This document shows positions 6,479 to 11,470 of a stretch of DNA of 29,311 nucleotides, one piece after another; within the stretch, counting starts at the first letter, position 1; each line of letters starts with the position of its first letter. Made by a program: the position numbers and the translations under genes. This DNA is from a virus. The notes under the pieces were generated by a model. It was not told the origin of the DNA. It did no database searches and saw only the letters and a list, made by a program, of their open reading frames with translations. The stretch covers positions 1-29,311 of IMG/VR virus record IMGVR_UViG_3300025759_000481; one strand, written 5' to 3'.

Positions 6479-6520
6479 AAGAGACGGGTCATGGCCTTGC
6501 CCAACCATGACCCGTCTCTT
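6479..6520 (-). terminator. Perfect 16-bp hairpin terminator
   Basis: AGAGACGGGTCATGG (6480-6494) pairs without mismatch to CCATGACCCGTCTCT (6505-6519), with one more A-T pair outside, around a 10-base loop CCTTGCCCAA. The minus-strand flank is TTTT. It ends the block of small genes at 6564-7532. The flank on the plus strand has no clear T run, so leftward termination is the better reading. Confidence 0.75.
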
Positions 6521-6563
6521 GTTAGTAGGGCAGTTTTACCTCATGCCCAGGAGGTGGGGGGAT

Positions 6564-6626
6564 CTATTCTGTTCTAAGTGCCAGAATCACAAAGAACATC
6601 AGCATCAACCATCCAAGCCCTGACAT
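6564..6626 (-). CDS. Putative 20-residue membrane microprotein
   Basis: ATG 6626 overlaps the stop of the upstream gene as TAATG, and TAG 6564-6566 ends a 20-residue peptide starting M-S-G-L-G-W-L-M-L-M and continuing F-F-V-I-L-A-L. It is almost entirely hydrophobic with a charged end (R-T-E), as expected for a single membrane helix. Support comes from coupling and composition only; the length is too short for statistics. Confidence 0.35.
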   Translation of the reverse strand: MSGLGWLMLMFFVILALRTE

Positions 6627-6838
6627 TAGAACGGCTCCAACAGGAAGTCTTCAAAGTCAGGCGAACCTTCCTTTTCGATTGCGTGGTCTAGCAGCAACTG
6701 CGACAGATAGTTGGCTAGTTCGTCAGCCTCACGCCAATTCATCGTCAGGTACTGCGTCATATAGGTGTTGCTTACCTGATCGTGGATATCCCAACGCATA
6801 GTAAACGCTGAACCGTTACGGTCAAATGAAAGATTCAT
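6626..6838 (-). CDS. Hypothetical protein (70 residues)
   Basis: ATG 6838 has GGAG 6 bases upstream and overlaps the previous stop as ATGA, so it is preferred over TTG 6865. The protein begins M-N-L-S-F-D-R-N-G and contains TMRWDIHDQVSNTYMTQYL, followed by a helix-like region ADELANYLSQLLLDHAIE and an acidic end. It resembles the two upstream genes in layout (a beta-rich start, then a helix with A/L and acidic residues), so the three may be paralogues. Function unknown. Confidence 0.55.
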   Translation of the reverse strand: MNLSFDRNGSAFTMRWDIHDQVSNTYMTQYLTMNWREADELANYLSQLLLDHAIEKEGSPDFEDFLLEPF

Positions 6839-7017
6839 ACTGCTCTCCAAACTTGTGTGGCCCAATCGTCAATCATGCTGACAATCATTTGTGCCTCTTG
6901 ACTGCGTGCGTTCAATTCCAACAGGAACTCGTCGTTAGGCCCAAAGAACCTGACCGAAGCGTTAAGCCCATCAAAATCAACCAGCTCATAACTGGCAAGG
7001 TCAGAGTACTGAATCAT
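6835..7017 (-). CDS. Hypothetical protein (60 residues)
   Basis: I choose ATG 7017 because GGAGG stands 9 bases upstream; ATG 7023 is an alternative with too-close spacing. The start lies inside the 3' end of the upstream gene. The product (M-I-Q-Y-S-D-L-A-S-Y) has alternating hydrophobic strands, VDFDGLNASVRFFGPNDEFL, and a C-terminal helix EAQMIVSMIDDWATQVW, like its neighbours. No known family. Confidence 0.52.
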   Translation of the reverse strand: MIQYSDLASYELVDFDGLNASVRFFGPNDEFLLELNARSQEAQMIVSMIDDWATQVWRAV

Positions 7018-7291
7018 CAGCATCATCCTCCGGGTAGAATTCGGCCCACTCGTCAGCATCTTCTGTTTCAGCCGTTGCCTCGGCGAGTCTCTTGTCCTCA
7101 CGGTAGATGGCCGCTGCACTGAGTATGTGGTCAGCCAAACTGACAATTCCCCATTCATCTGTCATGAAGAACGTGACGCTGTTGTTACCGAAGCGCACGG
7201 TAGCCCACGTTGCATACTCGTTACCTCCAACATTCACCACCGGAGATTCTCCGTCAGTGTGCATGTTGATACTCGTTGATCCATAACCCAT
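7001..7291 (-). CDS. Hypothetical acidic protein (96 residues)
   Basis: ATG 7291 follows AAAGGAGAAACAAA, a good ribosome binding site. The protein has a beta-rich first half (ATVRFGNNSVTFFMTDEW), a helix (SLADHILSAAAIYRED) and a very acidic tail (DADEWAEFYPEDDADDS). Layout is shared with the next two genes downstream, suggesting duplication. No family recognised. Confidence 0.55.
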   Translation of the reverse strand: MGYGSTSINMHTDGESPVVNVGGNEYATWATVRFGNNSVTFFMTDEWGIVSLADHILSAAAIYREDKRLAEATAETEDADEWAEFYPEDDADDSVL

Positions 7292-7316
7292 TTTGTTTCT
7301 CCTTTGTTAGCGATTA

Positions 7317-7532
7317 CTAAAGCGACTCATCCGAACAGGCTTCGCACCAGAAACCCAAATCACCAAACGGATTGTTTGGACGATTCGCAATACAGATCTC
7401 TCTGTGCTCAACGCTGCTGTCAGGCCAAACAACCTGAACAAAAGCACCACTTGTATACCGAATCCAATCCGCCGGAGTCACCTCCGTCGAATAAGTTTCA
7501 GCGCAATTCACACAAATTGCTTTCAAATCCAT
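7317..7532 (-). CDS. Hypothetical zinc-ribbon protein, first gene of the leftward operon
   Basis: ATG 7532 lies after TTGGAGGGACAAAA; the frame continues far upstream only because the GC-rich island is free of stops in it. The 71-residue product has C-V-N-C (7-10) and C-E-A-C (63-66), two CxxC pairs that can hold one zinc. It is the first minus-strand phage gene beside the island. The AT-rich stretch 7545-7590 upstream is where the early promoter should lie, but I see no convincing -35/-10 pair. Confidence 0.6.
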   Translation of the reverse strand: MDLKAICVNCAETYSTEVTPADWIRYTSGAFVQVVWPDSSVEHREICIANRPNNPFGDLGFWCEACSDESL

Positions 7533-7762
7533 TTTTGTCCCTCCAATTTTTTTTAACTTGTATGCCAATCGGTATCGTGATAGTGAGTCCCGCGGGGGGG
7601 CGGCGCGCACATCCCGGCTCGGCGTGCGAGCGGGCCGGCGCCGTGGGGGCACCCCGTTGCTGTCGGCCCCGCCCCGTTGGGGACGGCCCCTCGTGCGGCG
7701 TCGCCGCGTACACGACGGCGCCCCGACCCGTGCGGGCCGGGGCACCTGCGCCTCCTGACGGA

Positions 7763-8203
7763 TCAGATCAGGTCGATGATGTCGTCTCGCTCCTCGATCT
7801 CGCGGGGAGTGTTGATCGGAATCAGGGCGAGAGCCAGCGGCTCCAGGACGTCCTCGGCGGCGGTGAAGTCCGGCACCTCGAAGTACCCTGAAATCCTCGG
7901 AGCTTCCGAGTGGCCTTGCCCCATCTTGTAGGTCTTGACCGTGTGCGTCACGACCACGAAGGTGCGTTCCACTCCGTCGCTCTTGGTGACCTGGCTGACG
8001 AAGTACTTGTGGAACTCGCCATCACCGACGGGCAGATCGCCGTGGTGGGGCACGTCGTGGACCCAGGAGCCGTTGACCTTTCCTCCGAAGAGAGTCTTGG
8101 CAATCTGGATACCGTCTGTTCCATCGGGGATCACCTTGAACTGGTGGGCGTGGATTCGATCCAACGCCTCCCCGAGGATTTCTTCTGGCAATGCGGTGCT
8201 CAT
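7763..8203 (-). CDS. Hypothetical protein of the GC-rich island (intact copy)
   Basis: The 146-residue protein starts at ATG 8203, 7 bases after AGGAGG, and its codons are strongly GC-ending, unlike the phage genes on either side. Visible parts include EALDRIHAHQFKVIPDGTDG, VGDGEFHKYFVSQVTKSDG, FVVVTHTVKTYKMGQGH and a C-terminal EIEERDDIIDLI. It looks like a soluble alpha/beta protein with regular strands; I recognise no family. A decayed inverted copy at 9336-9891 keeps the same order of segments, showing the gene was duplicated with the arm. Codon use and G+C suggest acquisition from a high-GC actinobacterium or plasmid, which is an inference. Confidence 0.65.
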   Translation of the reverse strand: MSTALPEEILGEALDRIHAHQFKVIPDGTDGIQIAKTLFGGKVNGSWVHDVPHHGDLPVGDGEFHKYFVSQVTKSDGVERTFVVVTHTVKTYKMGQGHSEAPRISGYFEVPDFTAAEDVLEPLALALIPINTPREIEERDDIIDLI

Positions 8204-8240
8204 CTAGAGCCTCCTTGTTTCGGTTAGGGCCTCACCAAAG

Positions 8241-8256
8241 CGGGACGGGGGTCCCG
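8241..8256. promoter_or_regulatory. Leader hairpin, left arm
   Basis: CGGGAC (8241-8246) and GTCCCG (8251-8256) form a 6-bp stem with a GGGG loop, 38 bases upstream of the start of the 146-residue gene. The same hairpin, flanked by matching sequence (GTGTGACGCATG further out), lies before the decayed copy. Retention in both arms while the reading frame decays suggests a role in leader RNA or DNA structure. Confidence 0.45.
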
Positions 8257-8283
8257 TGACACTGTGGCATGCGTCACACCTGC

Positions 8284-9245
8284 GGAGCGGAGGATTGAGG
8301 AGGAGGAGGGAGTAGGAGCCGAGGAGGAGGAGTGAGGAGGAGGAGTGAGGAGGAGCGAGGAGGAGGAGGAATGAGGAGTGAGGAGGAGGAGGAGCGAGGA
8401 GGAGTGAGGAGGAGGAGAGAGGAGGAGTGAGGAGGAGGAGAGAGGAGGAGGAGTGACGAGGAGGAGGAGCGAGGAGGAGGAGTGACGAGGACGAGCGAGG
8501 AGGAGGACGAGTGAGGAGGACGAGTGAGGAGAAGGAGGAGGACGATTGACGAGGAGGATTGAGGAGGACGATTGAGGAGGAGGATTGAGGAGGACGAGGA
8601 TTGAGGAGGAGCAGTGACGAGGAATGACGAGGAGCGGCGACGAGGATTGAGGAGGAATGACGAGGAGCTTCGACGAGGATTGAGGAGGAGCAGTGACGAG
8701 GAGCGCGAAACGAAGCGGACGGAAGAACCGGAATGAATGGAACGTCGTGCGGAGCGGAGAGACGAGGAACGAGGATCGGAGCGGAGCGCGATAGTGGAAT
8801 GAATGGAGGTGATGACGGGAGCGTAGTGGAGTGGCGACGAGGAGCGGCGACGACGAAGGACGAGGAGTGGCGACGAGGAATGACGACGAAGGACGAGGAG
8901 TGGCGACGAGGAATGACGAGGAATGGCGACGACGAATGACGAGGACGACGATTGACGACGACGATTGAGGACGACGATTGACGACGAGGAATGAGGACGA
9001 CGACGACGACGAGTGAGGACGACGAGTGAGGACGACGACGAGTGAGGACGAGGAGCGACGACGACGAGCGACGACGACGAGGAGCGACGACGACGAACGA
9101 CGACGACGAATGACGACGAACGACGACGACGAGTGACGACGAGCGACGACGACGACGAGCGACGAGTGACGACGACGACGAGCGACGACGAGTGACGACG
9201 ACGAGTGACGACGACGAGGCGACGCCGACCGACGACGACGATTGA
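8284..9245. repeat. Purine-rich GAG/GAC triplet-like satellite between the arms
   Basis: Nearly 1 kb is built from GAG, GAC and GGA steps broken by TGA, CGA, ATTGA or AATGA. The left part (8284-8700) is dominated by GAGGAGGAG units, the right part (8820-9245) by GACGACGAC units, and the middle (8700-8820) is the least regular. The plus strand is almost free of T runs and overwhelmingly purine on the left. All three minus-strand frames stay open, giving artificial Ser/Leu/Val/Pro-rich translations; these are a composition effect. GGA repeats can form quadruplexes or triplexes in known DNA. No gene is called here. Confidence 0.9.
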
Positions 9246-9281
9246 CGGAGCGGAGCAGGTGTGACGCATGGCATGGTGACA

Positions 9282-9297
9282 CGGGACCCCCGTCCCG
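9282..9297. promoter_or_regulatory. Leader hairpin, right arm
   Basis: CGGGAC (9282-9287) and GTCCCG (9292-9297) form the same stem as in the left arm, here with a CCCC loop, 39 bases upstream of the ATG of the decayed gene copy. It is the inverted counterpart of the hairpin at 8241-8256. Confidence 0.45.
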
Positions 9298-9462
9298 CTA
9301 TGGATGTGGTCCTTAGCGAAACAAGGAGGCTCTAGATGCGCTCCGCATGGCCATAAGAAATCCTCCCCCCCTCCCTTCCCTAAGCCTTTCGTATCCTAGA
9401 AACTTTGCTGACCGAGAGGGGAGGCGTTGGATCGAATCCACGCCCTCCAGTTCACAAACAAG

Positions 9463-9479
9463 ACAGTCCCGAAGGGGCG
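9463..9479 (+). repeat. 17-bp mini-hairpin repeat, copy 1
   Basis: ACAGTCCCGAAGGGGCG contains a CCC-GAA-GGG mini-hairpin. It lies inside an insertion that the intact left-arm gene lacks. A second copy with one change is at 9705-9721. Confidence 0.55.
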
Positions 9480-9704
9480 ATCGAACGATCCCCGATGGAA
9501 CTGACGGTATCCAGATTGCCACGCACTCTCTCGGTTGAAAGGTCAACGGCTCATGGGCCCACGACGTGGTCCACCACGAGCGAGATGTTCGTCGGTGATG
9601 GCGAGTTCCACCAGTACGCACGTCAGCCAGGGTGCCAAGAGCGACGGTGTGGAATGCAGATTCGTGATCGTGACGCACACGGTCAAGAGCTACAACAAGA
9701 AAGG

Positions 9705-9721
9705 ACAGTCCCGTAGGGGCG
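9705..9721 (+). repeat. 17-bp mini-hairpin repeat, copy 2
   Basis: ACAGTCCCGTAGGGGCG differs from copy 1 only in the loop (GTA for GAA). It also sits in an insertion absent from the left arm, between the TACAA and ATGGGGCAAGG segments of the decayed gene. Confidence 0.55.
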
Positions 9722-9891
9722 TTTAAAAATGGGGCAAGGCCACGACGGAAGGTCCGCGCGATTTCAAGGTACTTCGAGGTGCCGGACAGCACTGCCGGTG
9801 AGGGCGGTCTGGAGCCGCTGGAATCGTCCTGATTCCGAACTACACTCCCCGCGTGATCGTGGTGCGAGACGACATCAACGGCCTGAGGTGA

Positions 9892-10242
9892 TCCGTCAGG
9901 TGGTGCAGGGGCACCGACCCGCACGGGCCGGGGCGCCGTCGTGTACCAAGACGCCGCACTAAACAAGAACGGCGAGCGCAGCGAGCACGAAAACTGGCCG
10001 TCCCCAACAAGAGAAAGAAACGGCGAAGCACCAGAACCAAGGGGCCGACAGCAACAAAAAATAACGGGCAGCGTAGCTGCCACCATCAACCGCCTCCACG
10101 GCGCCGGACAAGCGAAGCATCGCCGACGGGACCGAAGCCGAAGCCCCTGCCCCCCCTACGCAAGTCTGACGGTGGCTTCCGGGTACGGTTGGTCTGTGCG
10201 TTCGGTTTCGGTACCGAGGGATGTGCCGCGCCGCCCCCCCGC
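9892..10242. other. Outer part of the right arm, non-coding, with mini-hairpins
   Basis: No credible gene is seen. Blocks matching the left arm in inverse order are GGGCACCGACCCGCACGGGC with GGCGCCGTCGTGT, GGCCGTCCCCAAC, GGGGCCGACAGCAAC, CGGCGCCGG and the terminal repeat. Between them are insertions not present on the left, several holding mini-hairpins: GCGAAGC at 10023-10029 and again at 10112-10118, and GGCAGC-GTA-GCTGCC at 10067-10081. d(GCGAAGC) is known as an unusually stable DNA mini-hairpin. Plus-strand frames over this stretch look random. Confidence 0.6.
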
Positions 10243-10258
10243 TTAAATAATGCTAATC

Positions 10259-10329
10259 TTTGTGTTTGTTGTTTTGGTTTGGGGGTTTGGTTTGGGGTGT
10301 TGTGTGGTGTTGGGTTTGTGTGTGTGTGG
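10259..10329 (+). repeat. 71-nt tract of only G and T
   Basis: Every base from 10259 to 10329 on the plus strand is G or T, with runs such as GGTTTGGGGGTTTGG and TTTGGGGTG and ending in TGTGTGTGTGG. The G runs are spaced so that a G-quadruplex is possible. It begins 16 bases outside the island's terminal repeat, after a short AT-rich stretch (TTAAATAATGCTAATC). No gene is seen. Confidence 0.9.
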
Positions 10330-10483
10330 ACCCCTGGGGTTCCCTCCGTCAGTTTCGGTTGATCGCCGCTAGCAAGTAGCTTTGGTTGCTAGGCCGCAGC
10401 CAGTTAAGGACATGCGGCGGCTGCCCCTCTGACGGGCGATCTCTCGGCGGCTGGCCGAGGCACAACTGTTGACCGAGTTGTGT
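10328..10483 (+). ncRNA. Candidate structured RNA or DNA element before the late operon
   Basis: The region holds many inverted repeats: GGACCCC/GGGGTTCC dyad (10328-10343); CCGTCAG (10346-10352) with CTGACGG (10429-10435); GATCGCC (10361-10367) with GGCGATC (10435-10441); CTAGCAA (10369-10375) with TTGCTAG (10386-10392); GCCGCA (10393-10398) with TGCGGC (10413-10418); CTCGGC (10443-10448) with GCCGAG (10454-10459); CACAACT (10461-10467) with AGTTGTG (10476-10482). The second and third pairs cross, which would make a pseudoknot. No known RNA family is recognised. It could be a leader RNA, a packaging RNA or the packaging site itself. No open frame of interest overlaps. Confidence 0.5.
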
Positions 10484-10511
10484 GCGGTGTGGTTGCATTA
10501 TGTCAGTGGCT

Positions 10512-10541
10512 TTGTGGGCCGTCAACGTTTATGGGTATAGG
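10512..10541 (+). promoter_or_regulatory. Candidate late promoter giving a near-leaderless transcript
   Basis: TTGTGG (10512-10517), 18 bases and TATAGG (10536-10541) lie 8 bases before ATG 10550. Transcription would then start at or just before the ATG. Leaderless messages are common in Actinobacteria, and the first gene has no Shine-Dalgarno, which fits. The boxes are weak matches. Confidence 0.3.
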
Positions 10542-10549
10542 TTTTGGCT

Positions 10550-10738
10550 ATGTCCGGTGTTTTGGTGGATGTTTTTCGGAGGGTTGGTGTGCCTGATCCT
10601 GGTGGTTGGTTGTTGAAGTGTGGGTCTGATGATTCGGAGTGGGACGATGATGGGTTGGATTGGGGATCAGATTCGGATGTACCGGTTGATTCTGCGTGCG
10701 ACTTGGAGAACCCGGAGGGGTGCGAGTCGTGTCAGTAA
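10550..10738 (+). CDS. Hypothetical acidic protein, first late gene
   Basis: From ATG 10550 the product has 62 residues: a short amphipathic start (VLVDVFRRVGVPDPGGW) and a very acidic rest (SDDSEWDDDGLDWGSDSD), ending with C-E-S-C-Q. No ribosome binding site is visible. The +1 frame continues past its stop with a cysteine-rich stretch up to 10802. It opens the plus-strand operon, but whether it is translated is uncertain. Confidence 0.45.
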   Translation: MSGVLVDVFRRVGVPDPGGWLLKCGSDDSEWDDDGLDWGSDSDVPVDSACDLENPEGCESCQ

Positions 10739-10801
10739 GGAGTGTGCTGTAGCTGATCCTGATTTGTGTATTTGTGTTGATTGTAGTTGTGAGGTTTTGT
10801 G

Positions 10802-10993
10802 ATGGCTGTTAAAAAGGCTGTTGTTAAAGAAAAGGAGAAAAAGGTAATGCCTGAGAAGGGTGAGAAGAAGTCTACGGTTGTGAAGGTTGATCGTGTTGAG
10901 ATGCTTCATTGGAAGAATGTTGCTCGTAGTTTTGCTGTTGCGCTAGGTTGGTCTAAGGAAGATATTGAGAAGGAGTTTGGTAATGAAGAGTAA
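10802..10993 (+). CDS. Hypothetical lysine-rich protein
   Basis: ATG 10802 follows GTGAGGTTTTGTG, with GAGG 7 bases upstream. The 63-residue product has a basic first half (K-E-K-E-K-K, E-K-G-E-K-K) and a helix-like second half (MLHWKNVARSFAVALGWS, then EDIEKEFG). Lysine-rich short proteins before the terminase are frequent in marine-type phages. A DNA-binding or packaging accessory role is only inferred. It overlaps the next start by 11 bases. Confidence 0.55.
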   Translation: MAVKKAVVKEKEKKVMPEKGEKKSTVVKVDRVEMLHWKNVARSFAVALGWSKEDIEKEFGNEE

Positions 10994-11180
10994 GAAGAAG
11001 CCTGTGAAGAAGGGTTTGTCGAATCCGAAGGCTGCGAAGGGTGCTGCTGCGTCTTCTGCGAAGGGCGGTAATCGGAGTATGAAGGGTTCGTCTGCTTCTG
11101 CTGCGAAGGGCGGTAATCGTTACTCGAAGGGTAATAAGAATCGTCCTTTGCCGATGAAGAAGAGTGGTCGGCGGCGCTAA
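10983..11180 (+). CDS. Small basic repeat protein
   Basis: ATG 10983 has GGAG 7 bases upstream and overlaps the end of the preceding gene. The 65-residue product is almost only K, G, A, S, N and R, with an internal repeat (S-A-K-G-G-N-R-S-M-K-G, then A-A-K-G-G-N-R-Y-S-K-G). It resembles histone-tail-like phage proteins, probably disordered and nucleic-acid binding. Specific function unknown. Confidence 0.5.
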   Translation: MKSKKKPVKKGLSNPKAAKGAAASSAKGGNRSMKGSSASAAKGGNRYSKGNKNRPLPMKKSGRRR

Positions 11181-11470
11181 TGCCTGCGAAGAAAGACCCG
11201 AAGCTTGCTCGGGCTGGGGTGTCTGGTTATAACAAGCCGAAACGCACGCCAAATCACCCAACGAAGTCGCATGTTGTTGTGGCGAAAGGCAAGGGGTGTG
11301 AGAACGGCAAAACGATTCGGTTTGGGCAGCAGGGTGTGAAGGGTGCGGGGAAGAACCCGAAGACTGCTTCTGAGAAGGCGCGTCGCAAGTCGTTTAAAGC
11401 TCGTCATGCAAAAAATATTGCGCGTGGTAAGTGCTCGGCTGCGTACTGGGCTGACAAGGTGAAGTGGTAG
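11180..11470 (+). CDS. Conserved phage protein, DUF6321-like
   Basis: The 96-residue protein reads VSGYNKPKRTPNHPTKSHV, a middle KTIRFGQQGVKGAGKNPKTA and an end RRKSFKARHAKNIARGKCSA followed by AYWADKVKW. I recall this combination from a small conserved family frequent in aquatic phages (DUF6321); the number is from memory. It is basic with a C-terminal Trp motif. ATG 11180 overlaps the preceding stop as TAATG and the gene is coupled to its successor by TAGTG. Its position just before the terminase suggests a packaging or head-related role. Confidence 0.62.
   Translation: MPAKKDPKLARAGVSGYNKPKRTPNHPTKSHVVVAKGKGCENGKTIRFGQQGVKGAGKNPKTASEKARRKSFKARHAKNIARGKCSAAYWADKVKW

Larger units (their letters stand above)
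9336..9891 (+). pseudogene. Decayed inverted copy of the 146-residue island gene
   Basis: The leader and ribosome binding site (AAGGAGGCTCTAG) match the intact gene. ATG 9336 is followed by a stop at codon 7 (CCA TAA where the intact copy has CCA GAA). Homologous blocks then appear in scattered frames: GGAGGCGTTGGATCGAATCC, CCCCGATGGAACTGACGG, GTCGGTGATGGCGAGTTCCA, GTGACGCACACGGTCAAGA, GGTACTTCGAGGTGCCGGAC and the final GTGATCCGTCAGG. Relative to the intact copy it has insertions at about 9364-9418, 9455-9485 and 9698-9728, plus many substitutions and small indels. No long frame survives, so it is not expected to make the protein. Confidence 0.8.
7592..10242. repeat. GC-rich inverted-repeat island at the early/late divide
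   Basis: The outermost 16 bases, GCGGGGGGGCGGCGCG (7592-7607), recur as the exact reverse complement at 10227-10242, and the match continues inward as CACATCCC with one extra base on the right. Further inside, long blocks of the left arm (about 7592-8285) match the right arm (about 9246-10242) in inverted order, including a gene with its leader. The right arm is longer because it carries several short insertions. G+C is clearly above both flanks. No transposase, integrase or clear target duplication is seen. The island lies exactly where leftward early genes and rightward late genes diverge. It may be a genome terminus or junction, an origin, an acquired element or an assembly artefact. Confidence 0.85.

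Noticed and set aside
1820-6573. Shared 11-mer TCTATTCTGTT at 1820 and 6563, both upstream of hairpins, as a regulatory site
   Set aside because: One shared 11-mer between two places in several kilobases is expected by chance, and both overlap or adjoin gene ends.
8284-9245. CRISPR array
   Set aside because: There are no constant-length repeats separated by unique spacers and no cas1/cas2 genes. The Cas4-like nuclease elsewhere is a common phage recombination enzyme.
8204-9282. Three overlapping long minus-strand open frames (331-356 codons) coding Ser/Leu/Val/Pro-rich proteins
   Set aside because: All three frames are open at once over the GAG/GAC repeat because its complement contains almost no TAA, TAG or TGA. 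The translations are pure low complexity, and no ribosome binding site supports any of them.
9313-10089. 258-codon minus-strand open frame across the right arm
   Set aside because: It lies antisense to the decayed gene copy and is open only because the region is GC-rich. The homology to the left-arm gene is on the plus strand.
7592-10242. Island as an ordinary insertion sequence
   Set aside because: It has terminal inverted repeats but no transposase, no clear target duplication in the flanks (AGTCCC against TTAAAT), and a satellite core not known from insertion sequences.
10328-10343. Definite cos site at the GGACCCCTGGGGTTCC dyad
   Set aside because: Position and symmetry are suggestive, but cohesive ends cannot be shown from sequence alone, so it is described only as part of the structured region.
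10346-10441. HDV-like ribozyme in the structured region
   Set aside because: The two crossing stems recall its double pseudoknot, but no P4 helix lies between the 3' strands of the first two stems, and the catalytic-core sequence is not recognisable.
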